Shown here: positions 7,011-13,301 of the stretch, piece after piece
How positions within the stretch are numbered: the first letter of the stretch is position 1
Layout of the letters: every line of letters starts with the position of its first letter
Source of the DNA: a bacterium
GTDB lineage: Bacteria > Patescibacteria > Dojkabacteria > JAKAPS01 > JAJZLI01
Reading direction: 5' to 3'
Assembly: GCA_021805885.1 (NCBI GenBank)
Contig: JAJZDR010000049.1
Span: forward strand, 1 to 14,395
DNA length: 14,395 nt
Notes under the pieces: generated by a model
Told to the model about the DNA's origin: nothing
Databases searched by the model: none
The model's input: only the letters and a program-made list of their open reading frames with translations
Translations under genes and position numbers: made by a program

Positions 7011-8502
7011 CCATTTTATAAAAAAAGGAAAAAAATATGGATACTTCAAAGATAACCACTGGCTAGAGAGTGCAAGTGGAGAAGTCATTCCTTCAATATC
7101 TCCTATTAATAATGAGATAGTAGGATATATGCAAAACATGACAACAGATGAAGTAGATAAAGCTATTAAATCATCAAAAGCAGCATTTTCAAGTTGGAAA
7201 AGTCAACCTATGAATATAAGAGTCCAAATATTGAAGAAAGCCTCTAAAATTATATTTGAGAATACAGCTCTAATCACAGCATTAATTATCAAGGAAATTG
7301 CAAAACCATACAATGAGGCACTAGATGAGGTAGTAAGAACTGCAGATTTAATATCATTTTACGGGGATGAAGGCTCAAGAATGATTGGAGAGGTTCTAAC
7401 TTCAGATCTTTTTCCCAGATATTCAAAATCAAAAACAGCTATTGTAGAGAGAGTTCCTTTAGGAGTCATTTTATCTATACCCCCTTTTAATTATCCTTTT
7501 AACGAATCTGCCCCAAAGTTAGTTGGTGCCATAATATCTGGTAACACAGTAGTGTTAAAACCACCATCTCAAGGTGGTATCACAACATTAATTCTTGGTG
7601 AAATATTCAGACTTGCAGGGTTACCAGATGGAGTCTTAAATATAATAACAGGAGATAGTGCAATCATAGGAGATTTTGCAGTATCACATACTGATATAGC
7701 TGGAATAAATTTTACTGGTAGTACCAAAACTGCCTTACATATACAAAAAATTTTAGAAAAAGAAAATAGACTCTTACCATTATTACTGATGGGACTTGGA
7801 GGAAAGGATGCAGCTATTGTACTTGAAGATTGCAATATAAAGGCTGCTGCATTAAATATAGCAGATGGTGCATTCACATACTCCGGTCAAAGATGTACCG
7901 CAATAAAAAGAGTTCTTGTAGAGGATAGTATTGCAGATTCATTTATAGAAGAATTAAAAAGTATAGTTTTAAAAAAATACATCTTAGGTAACCCTAATGA
8001 TAAAAGTATAAATATGGGACCTGTTATTAGTGATAAACAAGCAGAATATATTGAATCTTTAGTTAATGATGCAATTTCAAAAAAATCAATTGTTATATGT
8101 GGAGGACAAAGAAGTGGAAGATATATAGAGGCAACTATTCTTGATCACGTTAGTCTAGATTCAAAGCTTGCATGGGAAGAACCATTTGGCCCAGTACTTC
8201 CTATAATAAGAATAAAAAATGTTGATGAAGCTATAGATATAGCTAACAAATCAGAGTATGGATTACAGAGTAGTGTTTTCACAAAAAACATTGATACTGC
8301 ATTTGAAGTAGCAGAAAAGTTAGAGGTTGGAGTTGTACAAATAAATGGTAAAGATTCAAGAGGTCCAGATAATTTTCCTTTTAATGGTGTAAAGAATTCT
8401 GGTTATGGTAATATACAAGGTGCAAAATATTTAATAGAATCTCTAACAAAACTAAAAACAACTGTAATAAATAAAGTAAATGAATCCAGCCCCAATGTTT
8501 GA
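7003..8502 (+). CDS. gapN: GAPN-like non-phosphorylating glyceraldehyde-3-phosphate dehydrogenase homologue
   Basis: 499 aa, full length for the NADP-dependent GAPN branch of the aldehyde dehydrogenase superfamily, which oxidises glyceraldehyde 3-phosphate directly to 3-phosphoglycerate. Branch markers are present: EIAKPYNEALDEVVRTADLI, VPLGVILSIPPFNYP with the oxyanion N163, NTVVLKPPSQGG for the cofactor, FTGST, GGKDAAIVLED, SGQRCTAIKR with the nucleophile C298, and DSRGPDNFPFNGVKNSG near the end. One key residue is missing: the Glu of the usual ELGGKD motif, the general base that activates water, is Gly264 (MGLGGKD; codon GGA at 7792-7794, one transition from GAA). Its distance to C298 is the family-standard 34 residues, so this is not an alignment artefact. 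Hydrolysis of the thioester should be impaired, so product and activity are uncertain. It overlaps both the tpi-like gene upstream and uvrC downstream. Confidence 0.85.
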   Translation: MLDHFIKKGKKYGYFKDNHWLESASGEVIPSISPINNEIVGYMQNMTTDEVDKAIKSSKAAFSSWKSQPMNIRVQILKKASKIIFENTALITALIIKEIAKPYNEALDEVVRTADLISFYGDEGSRMIGEVLTSDLFPRYSKSKTAIVERVPLGVILSIPPFNYPFNESAPKLVGAIISGNTVVLKPPSQGGITTLILGEIFRLAGLPDGVLNIITGDSAIIGDFAVSHTDIAGINFTGSTKTALHIQKILEKENRLLPLLLMGLGGKDAAIVLEDCNIKAAALNIADGAFTYSGQRCTAIKRVLVEDSIADSFIEELKSIVLKKYILGNPNDKSINMGPVISDKQAEYIESLVNDAISKKSIVICGGQRSGRYIEATILDHVSLDSKLAWEEPFGPVLPIIRIKNVDEAIDIANKSEYGLQSSVFTKNIDTAFEVAEKLEVGVVQINGKDSRGPDNFPFNGVKNSGYGNIQGAKYLIESLTKLKTTVINKVNESSPNV

Positions 8503-9847
8503 AAATTCCGTTATAATATCACCTGAAAATAGATCACTCGATACTAAACTCTTTCTAAAAGAATTCCCCTATTCTTGTGGATGTTATGTCTTTAAAGATA
8601 AAGATAGTAAAGTTTTATATATAGGTAAAGCTAAAAATTTAAGGAAAAGAGTGAGTCAATATTTTAATATAGGGAATTTGCCTATAAAAACTCGAAAACT
8701 CCTTTCTCTTTCCAAATCCATATCATATATTCAAACAGACAACGAAGCTGAGGCTTTAATCTTAGAGAATAATCTGATAAAAAAACATAAACCCAAGTAC
8801 AATATTCTTTTAAAAGATGATAAGCAATATGCCTGGGTAAAAATAACAAATGATGAATTTCCAAAGATTGAAAGGGTTAGAGAAAAAAAGAATGAAGGAG
8901 CAACTTATTTTGGTCCTTACCCAAATGCTTATACTACAATTAAAGTTTTATCAAATTTAAGAAAAATTTTTCCATATAGAACATGTAATTTAAAAATTTA
9001 CGAAGGAGATGAAGTAATAAAACCACGAGTCTGTATTTATTACCATATAGGACTTTGTACTGGACCTTGTGACAACTTACAGACAAGGGAAGATTATATG
9101 AAAAATATAGATAATATAAAGAAATTTTTTAAAAGTAAGAAGCACCAGATCATAAAAGATTATGAAAAAGAAATGGTAAAAGCATCAAAAAAAGAAAGAT
9201 TTGAAGATGCAATTAAGTTAAGAGATAAAATAGAAGATATTAGATATGTCACACAGAATATAAGAGTAGATTTTGGAGATCCGGATGACCCAGAAAATAG
9301 GACATATAAAAATAGAAAAAAAGAAAACATAGAAGCTTTAAAAAAACTATTCTCAAGACTACATATTAAATACAATAATGGTAGGATAGAATGTTATGAT
9401 ATATCTAATATCCAAGGAAAGTATCCTGTATCATCAATGGTTGTATTCAAAGATGGAGAGATGTCAAAATCAAATTATAGAAAATTCAAAATTAAAGCAG
9501 ATGATATACCAAATGACCCACTAATGATGTATGAAACATTAACTAGGAGACTTTCAAATAAATCTCAAGATGAAAGTTTTTCAGAAATTCCAGATTTAAT
9601 TGTAGTAGATGGAGGTAAGACACAAGTTAGTGCAGGAGAAGAAGCTTTAAAAAAAATAGGACTAAATATCCCTCTTATTGGTCTTGCAAAAAAATATGAA
9701 GAGATTTACCTTCCTAATATAAAAAACCCAATACGCCTAAGACAAACTGATAAATCTCTCTTACTACTAAGACAAATTAGAGATGAAGCTCATAGATTTG
9801 CAATAACATTTCACAGACAAATAAGATCAAAAGGAATGTATTCCTAG
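8480..9847 (+). CDS. uvrC: Compact UvrC, excinuclease ABC subunit C
   Basis: The dual-incision nuclease of nucleotide excision repair, acting with UvrA and UvrB. Domains in order: GIY-YIG nuclease (GCYVFKD 34-40, YIGKAKNLRKR 47-57, Glu-rich helix 88-96); a four-Cys motif C169/C185/C193/C197 matching the spacing style of the UvrC Fe-S site; a UVR helix pair (about 225-256); and an RNase H-like nuclease with ECYDISNIQG (D307), VVDGGK (D377) and DEAHRF (H438). At 455 aa it is well short of the usual 600 or so. The segment between the UVR and RNase H-like domains is missing about 100 residues, and the C-terminal helix-hairpin-helix pair is absent. All visible catalytic residues remain, so a lineage-typical compact form is likelier than a broken gene. 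The start may be M6 (8495), which overlaps gapN by 8 nt like the upstream junction. The stop TAG (9845-9847) lies inside palindromic array 3. Confidence 0.92.
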   Translation: MNPAPMFENSVIISPENRSLDTKLFLKEFPYSCGCYVFKDKDSKVLYIGKAKNLRKRVSQYFNIGNLPIKTRKLLSLSKSISYIQTDNEAEALILENNLIKKHKPKYNILLKDDKQYAWVKITNDEFPKIERVREKKNEGATYFGPYPNAYTTIKVLSNLRKIFPYRTCNLKIYEGDEVIKPRVCIYYHIGLCTGPCDNLQTREDYMKNIDNIKKFFKSKKHQIIKDYEKEMVKASKKERFEDAIKLRDKIEDIRYVTQNIRVDFGDPDDPENRTYKNRKKENIEALKKLFSRLHIKYNNGRIECYDISNIQGKYPVSSMVVFKDGEMSKSNYRKFKIKADDIPNDPLMMYETLTRRLSNKSQDESFSEIPDLIVVDGGKTQVSAGEEALKKIGLNIPLIGLAKKYEEIYLPNIKNPIRLRQTDKSLLLLRQIRDEAHRFAITFHRQIRSKGMYS

Positions 9848-9880
9848 AAATGTATTCCTAGGAATGTATTCCTAGGAATT
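9833..9880. repeat. Tandem palindromic array 3 (14-bp unit, three copies plus a partial)
   Basis: GGAATGTATTCCTA (9833-9846), GAAATGTATTCCTA (9847-9860) and GGAATGTATTCCTA (9861-9874), then a partial GGAATT. Each 12-bp core has 5-bp dyad arms GGAAT/ATTCC around GT, and the TA spacer makes each junction TTCCTAGGAA palindromic too. That junction reads TAG on either strand, and the array supplies the stop codon of both uvrC (9845-9847, plus) and the VKOR gene (9872-9874, minus). It may act as a bidirectional 3'-end hairpin for the two convergent operons. Confidence 0.95.
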
Positions 9881-10309
9881 ATTACTCACAGACTTATTAT
9901 TAACCAATAAATCATATAGAAGAATAGAGAATATAAAAAATATAATTATATGTAAAGATGTGCAATATATACATATCGAACCTATAAGAGCAATTTCTAT
10001 ATAAACAAGTCTGAAGACTACAATTAAAGCAATTATTGAAACTCCAAATAATAATTTCTTAAGTTTTGGTATAAAAGCAAGAACAAAGGAAAATATGAAA
10101 TACACTATTCCATAGACCGGTAATGGTAGTGTAAAAAAAGTTGAATATTGACTTGTAACTACATTCGCACAGTTTATAACACTACTTTCAGGACAAGCCA
10201 ATGATGTATCTGAATAATGGCTATATATAAGATATATAGATATCAATATTCCTATAAGTGATAATATTTGAATTTTATATCTGAGAACAAACGTTTTGAG
10301 GTTTTTCAT
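9872..10309 (-). CDS. Vitamin K epoxide reductase (VKOR) family disulfide-forming membrane protein
   Basis: 145 aa with four membrane segments (about 12-30, 64-81, 86-105 and 117-135). All four conserved VKOR cysteines are present: the loop pair C39 and C47 ([19 protein letters not shown]) and the membrane CxxC, C113/C116 (CIYC). [11 protein letters not shown] is the family's conserved LP-PVYG segment. In bacteria VKOR replaces DsbB: it reoxidises a periplasmic or extracellular thioredoxin-like partner and passes electrons to quinone. The partner is probably the DUF929 protein encoded immediately upstream, whose 3' end overlaps this gene by 35 nt. The stop TAG lies inside palindromic array 3, and the terminal residues SNNS are partly read from it. 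Confidence 0.92.
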   Translation of the reverse strand: MKNLKTFVLRYKIQILSLIGILISIYLIYSHYSDTSLACPESSVINCANVVTSQYSTFFTLPLPVYGIVYFIFSFVLAFIPKLKKLLFGVSIIALIVVFRLVYIEIALIGSICIYCTSLHIIIFFIFSILLYDLLVNNKSVSNNS

Positions 10310-11114
10310 TAGTTATTGAACAAATATCTTTAATTAAATATCCAGCAGAGGATAATATATTATTTGATATTTTTGAATTGTACAAATAAACACTTGATAT
10401 TATCTGACTCCAATTTTTATTTTGCAGTACTGCTGGTACATACTGTGCTCCAACAAGTAGATATTTATTTGCCATATCTACGAATGGTATAGATCCAGAT
10501 GATGATTGAGTTACATATGGTGGAGCATCATATTTAGAAAACAATTTTGCTTCAAGCTGAGTCATATTCTGCAATGGTGTATATGAGCCACTTGCTGATG
10601 GTATATTGGTTGTAGTTTCAACAGGTGTGAATGTAACATATGAACTTTTATATGTTGCATTGTAAAAAGTAAATGTTGCAGTATTAGGATAAACATCAGA
10701 AGAACTAGACGTCATATAGTGAAGATTCGAAAATGTCCCAAATTTTGACAGTGCTATAATTAAAGCCCATCTTTCAGCTGCACAGAAAGGACAATAATCC
10801 GCTCCTATGTAAACTACTCTTGGTAAGCTATTTTTTGTAAGCAGAGTATTATTTATATGAGAAATATTAGATTTTGGTGCTGTGGTTAAACTACCACTTA
10901 TTGCTGAAAGTGAAACTGAACTTAGTTTACTCATTATGCTTTGTGATACTGGTTTACTATCAAAACTTTTATTAGATAATGAAGAACTAGGTGACGTAGG
11001 ACTATTCTTCCCACCAAGAACAAAAAATATCATTAGCCCCATCAAAACTAAAACAATCACTATTATAACAATGAAAGTATATATTGAAGTATTATTTTGC
11101 TTTTTGGAGCTCAT
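10275..11114 (-). CDS. DUF929 thioredoxin-like membrane-anchored protein
   Basis: 279 aa. A short basic N-terminus and one membrane segment (about 11-34) are followed by a Ser-rich linker (37-75) and an exported DUF929 domain. The signature [25 protein letters not shown] contains a CPFC active site (C108/C111), then [23 protein letters not shown] and [14 protein letters not shown], all typical of the family. GAQYVP (about 232-237) is the likely cis-Pro loop opposite CxxC. C265 and C276 form a second possible pair near the C-terminus. The role is inferred as a DsbA-like thiol oxidase recycled by the co-transcribed VKOR. DUF929 is best known from archaea and some actinobacteria, so the pair may have been acquired by transfer. 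Its promoter has an extended -10 seven nt before the ATG. Confidence 0.85.
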   Translation of the reverse strand: MSSKKQNNTSIYTFIVIIVIVLVLMGLMIFFVLGGKNSPTSPSSSLSNKSFDSKPVSQSIMSKLSSVSLSAISGSLTTAPKSNISHINNTLLTKNSLPRVVYIGADYCPFCAAERWALIIALSKFGTFSNLHYMTSSSSDVYPNTATFTFYNATYKSSYVTFTPVETTTNIPSASGSYTPLQNMTQLEAKLFSKYDAPPYVTQSSSGSIPFVDMANKYLLVGAQYVPAVLQNKNWSQIISSVYLYNSKISNNILSSAGYLIKDICSITNEKPQNVCSQI

Positions 11115-11121
11115 AACTAGG

Positions 11122-11130
11122 ATTGTATCA
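11122..11130 (-). promoter_or_regulatory. Extended -10 promoter of the DUF929-VKOR operon, leaderless
   Basis: Minus-strand TGATACAAT (TGn plus TACAAT at 11122-11127) ends 7 nt before the ATG at 11114. No good -35 is seen, as is common with extended -10 elements. Confidence 0.5.
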
Positions 11131-11168
11131 AATTTTAAAAAAAATTAGAAATGTACTACAATGCATTA

Positions 11169-11177
11169 TGTTAGAAC
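11169..11177 (+). promoter_or_regulatory. Possible extended -10 for the epimerase gene
   Basis: TGTTAGAAC (TGn plus TAGAAC) ends 6 nt before the ATG at 11184. The hexamer matches consensus at four of six positions and no -35 is visible. It is included because the spacing repeats the leaderless geometry seen elsewhere. Confidence 0.33.
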
Positions 11178-11183
11178 AAATTA

Positions 11184-12077
11184 ATGAGTACAAATAAGTA
11201 CAGTTTAAATAAACAAAGAAAGGTTCTGATTATTGGGGGATCTGGGTTTGTTGGCACTAATATAATTACAAAATTCACTGAATATAAGGTAGGAGAGATT
11301 CTAAACCTTGATAAAAAAAATGCATCTTTAGGTATAAAAACAAAATATCTTGAACTTCAAGAACCCATCTTTAGCGAAGTACATAGATTCAACCCAGATA
11401 ATATAATATATCTTGCATCTTTATCTGAAAATTCTTGTGATGATATAAAAAAAGCAAGATCAATAAACGTGGATGGTCTATCTTCTCTACTTCAAGAACT
11501 AGTAGAATACACTGGACTTAAAAGTTTTATATATTTATCCGATTACGGATTATATAAAGATAATGTTCCATTCATTGAATCATCCAATGTCTTACCTTCC
11601 AATAATTACCTCCAAACAAAATTAGAAGCTGAACAATTGCTTTTTAAACATCAACAAGAATATGGGTTACCAGTATTGGTTTTAAGAGTATCAAGCTTGT
11701 ATGGTCCATTTTTCAATCTCAACTATTATAATTTTCTAACAAACACACTACTACAAGCAGTCAAAAACCACACCATAGAAGTTTCAAATAATAATATTTA
11801 TGATTATCTATATGTATCTGACCTTGTAAGCTCTATAATTGCATCTTTTGAGACTGATTATACAGGGGTACTAAACATTGGATCTGGTATAGGTTATTCT
11901 AATATAGATATTGCAAAATATATAGCTGATCAACTAAAGATAGAAATTAAGATAAAGAATAATATTACAGACAATGTATATATAAATAACATTACATTTG
12001 CAAAAAATATTTTAGGCTGGCAACCCAACGTAAATATAGAAAAGGGTATTAAAGAGACAATCAAACATATTAGTTAG
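11184..12077 (+). CDS. NAD-dependent epimerase/dehydratase (extended SDR family)
   Basis: 297 aa, close to the usual 300-330 for nucleotide-sugar epimerases and dehydratases. The Rossmann fingerprint is VLIIGGSGFVG (14-24). IIYLASLSENS (74-84) corresponds to the family's V-HLAA strand. The catalytic triad is S119 (FIYLSDYG), Y142 and K146 (NYLQTK). Further family markers are LRVSSLYGP (167-175) and YDYLYVSDLV (206-215). It probably acts on an NDP-sugar in cell-envelope glycan synthesis; the substrate is not readable from sequence. It stands alone, divergent from the DUF929-VKOR operon and convergent with the toxin gene at 12146. Confidence 0.85.
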   Translation: MSTNKYSLNKQRKVLIIGGSGFVGTNIITKFTEYKVGEILNLDKKNASLGIKTKYLELQEPIFSEVHRFNPDNIIYLASLSENSCDDIKKARSINVDGLSSLLQELVEYTGLKSFIYLSDYGLYKDNVPFIESSNVLPSNNYLQTKLEAEQLLFKHQQEYGLPVLVLRVSSLYGPFFNLNYYNFLTNTLLQAVKNHTIEVSNNNIYDYLYVSDLVSSIIASFETDYTGVLNIGSGIGYSNIDIAKYIADQLKIEIKIKNNITDNVYINNITFAKNILGWQPNVNIEKGIKETIKHIS

Positions 12078-12145
12078 GATTAAAAATTAACAAATATTTT
12101 ATCACAAGCTAAAGGATATAAGTGTTAAATAATCAAGTTTAAGAA

Positions 12146-12580
12146 CTATCTCTTATTTAATTTTAATATCTTAGAAAATGTCAAAGGACTTACAATTTTC
12201 AAATTCTCGATTTTTTTAAGAACTAATAGATCTTCATCACCAGTTACTAAGTAATCACATTCTTCTATTATTCCATAAGCAAGAAGATAATCATCTTTAT
12301 AGTCTCTTCCAACTTCTGGAATAGGCTCTGTTATTGGTTTAGGAATTATAGCGATTAAAGATAAAGCAAGAATAAAACGTTCTACAGCTAGTTTGGGAAT
12401 TCTTTGTGATAGAAACTCTTTAATAAATATTTTTTCCTTAAGTTCTTTAATAACTTCAGAAGGAATACATATTGTGTATTCACCTTTAAACCCTGCTTCT
12501 ATAATTGTAGCAATTGTCCCCTCTTTTTCTGATGTTAATAAATAACTGATTAAAACATTCGTATCATATATAACATTCAT
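12146..12580 (-). CDS. PIN-domain ribonuclease toxin
   Basis: 144 aa, a full PIN domain of the putative toxin family paired with Phd-like antitoxins. Acidic active-site residues are in place: D6 in IYDTNVLISYLL, E42 in SEVIKEL, D96/D97 in DYKDDYLL, and D115/D117 in TGDEDLL. Such proteins are Mg2+-dependent ribonucleases that inhibit translation when released. The gene follows its antitoxin by 10 nt in a minus-strand operon. It converges on the epimerase gene, with 68 bp between them. A degraded second copy of its 3' end lies at 13078-13249. RNA target unknown. Confidence 0.9.
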   Translation of the reverse strand: MNVIYDTNVLISYLLTSEKEGTIATIIEAGFKGEYTICIPSEVIKELKEKIFIKEFLSQRIPKLAVERFILALSLIAIIPKPITEPIPEVGRDYKDDYLLAYGIIEECDYLVTGDEDLLVLKKIENLKIVSPLTFSKILKLNKR

Positions 12581-12590
12581 ACTTGTAAGA

Positions 12591-12950
12591 TTATGAGGAT
12601 TTACGTTTAAATTTCACCTTAGCTTGTCTTACTAAATCTTTAAACATTTCACGACTGAGATTATCTGCAACCTTTAATGCTTCTTTGTCATTAAGTTTCT
12701 TTGATAATTGTGATTGAATATCATCACGAGCAGAAGAAAGCAATTCCAACGCCTTCTCACGCCTTCTTTGCTCATTGTACTCTTTTATTGTTTCTAATTC
12801 CTCCATTGCTATTATAGCAACTGTAGGATTACCATGATTTTCAACTATAATTGCTTGATATTCACCTCTTTGAATTTGTTTTACAATTGCTCCAAAGTTA
12901 TATTTTACTTCACTAGCTGATAATATTTTTGTTTGACTTTGATTATCCAT
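12591..12950 (-). CDS. Phd/YefM-family antitoxin
   Basis: 119 aa. The N-terminal Phd/YefM DNA-binding fold is recognisable from KILSASEVKYNFGAIVKQI (about 8-26), then YQAIIVENHGNPTVAIIAMEELETIKEY (about 31-58). The charged, helical C-terminal half is longer than in minimal YefM and should wrap the PIN toxin. It comes before the toxin, as is usual, and should repress its own promoter by binding the dyads around 12957-13003. The start at 12950 is supported by a consensus promoter 24 nt upstream. Confidence 0.88.
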   Translation of the reverse strand: MDNQSQTKILSASEVKYNFGAIVKQIQRGEYQAIIVENHGNPTVAIIAMEELETIKEYNEQRRREKALELLSSARDDIQSQLSKKLNDKEALKVADNLSREMFKDLVRQAKVKFKRKSS

Positions 12951-12956
12951 ATTATT

Positions 12957-13003
12957 TTGATCAATTATTTGACTATTATATTGTACTATTATAGAAATGT
13001 CAA
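12957..13003 (-). promoter_or_regulatory. Consensus promoter and operator region of the toxin-antitoxin operon
   Basis: Minus-strand TTGACA (12998-13003), exactly 17 nt, TATAAT (12975-12980): a full consensus match. The leader is about 18 nt with no Shine-Dalgarno. A TTGATCAA palindrome and ACTATTAT repeats on either side of the -10 are plausible antitoxin binding sites. The imperfect dyad here corresponds to a perfect one in the decayed second copy. Confidence 0.82.
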
Positions 13004-13077
13004 GATACTAATATGAAAATTAACAAATGTTTTATCACAAGCTGAAGGATATATTAAAAGATCAATATATTTAAGAA

Positions 13078-13249
13078 TTATCTCTTATGTAATGTATTAG
13101 AGAATTTTAAAAGATTTCCAATTTCTTTAATAACAACTAAATCTTTATTATTACTTACTAGGTAATTAAATGCTTCTATCATGAAAGTTAAAAAGTCTAA
13201 AATATTCATCACGCAAATATCTTGAATTTTTATACAATTTAACTTTCAT
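13078..13249 (-). pseudogene. Remnant of a second PIN toxin gene
   Basis: The minus strand encodes a decayed match to the last 50 or so residues of the intact PIN toxin. RYLRDEYF corresponds to GRDYKDDYLL. After a frameshift, IEAFNYLVSNNKDLVVIKEI and then GNLLKF and HKR-stop correspond to IEECDYLVTGDEDLLVLKKI, ENLKIV and NKR-stop. The acidic residues of TGDEDLL have become SNNKDLV. The N-terminal two thirds and the antitoxin are gone. Two short open frames remain, 13207-13078 and one starting at 13249, neither likely functional. Confidence 0.72.
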
Positions 13250-13261
13250 GCAAATGTCGTT

Positions 13262-13293
13262 TTCTATTATAGTTAAGTATAATAGAAATTCAA
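13262..13293 (-). promoter_or_regulatory. Promoter/operator relic with a perfect 10-bp dyad
   Basis: TTCTATTATA (13262-13271) and TATAATAGAA (13278-13287) form a perfect inverted repeat with a 6-nt centre. On the minus strand, TTGAAT (13288-13293) and TATAAT (13266-13271) are 16 nt apart. It corresponds in position and sequence to the intact locus's promoter at 12975-13003. Confidence 0.55.
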
Positions 13294-13301
13294 GACACTA
13301 A

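Larger units (their letters stand above)
12083..13301. repeat. Tandem duplication of a toxin-antitoxin locus, second copy internally deleted
   Basis: The flank and toxin 3' end starting at 12083 (AAAATTAACAAATATTTTAT) recur at 13016 with about 80% identity at first, then more loosely. Both copies also end with related promoter/operator sequence (to about 13012 and 13301: TAGAAATGTCAAGATACTAA versus TAGAAATTCAAGACACTAAT). Copy 1 spans about 930 bp and is intact. Copy 2 spans about 285 bp and has lost the antitoxin and most of the toxin. Confidence 0.75.

Noticed and set aside
7569..7877. Minus-strand open frame of about 100 codons within gapN
   Set aside because: It is antisense to a strongly conserved ALDH region and is explained by codon complementarity.
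8480..9847. uvrC truncated by insertion of the palindromic array
   Set aside because: The missing middle segment is far from the array and all active-site residues are kept, so a compact family form explains the length better.
9833..9880. Classical rho-independent terminator
   Set aside because: The stems are short and A+T-rich and no T-run follows on either strand; a non-classical 3'-end role remains possible.
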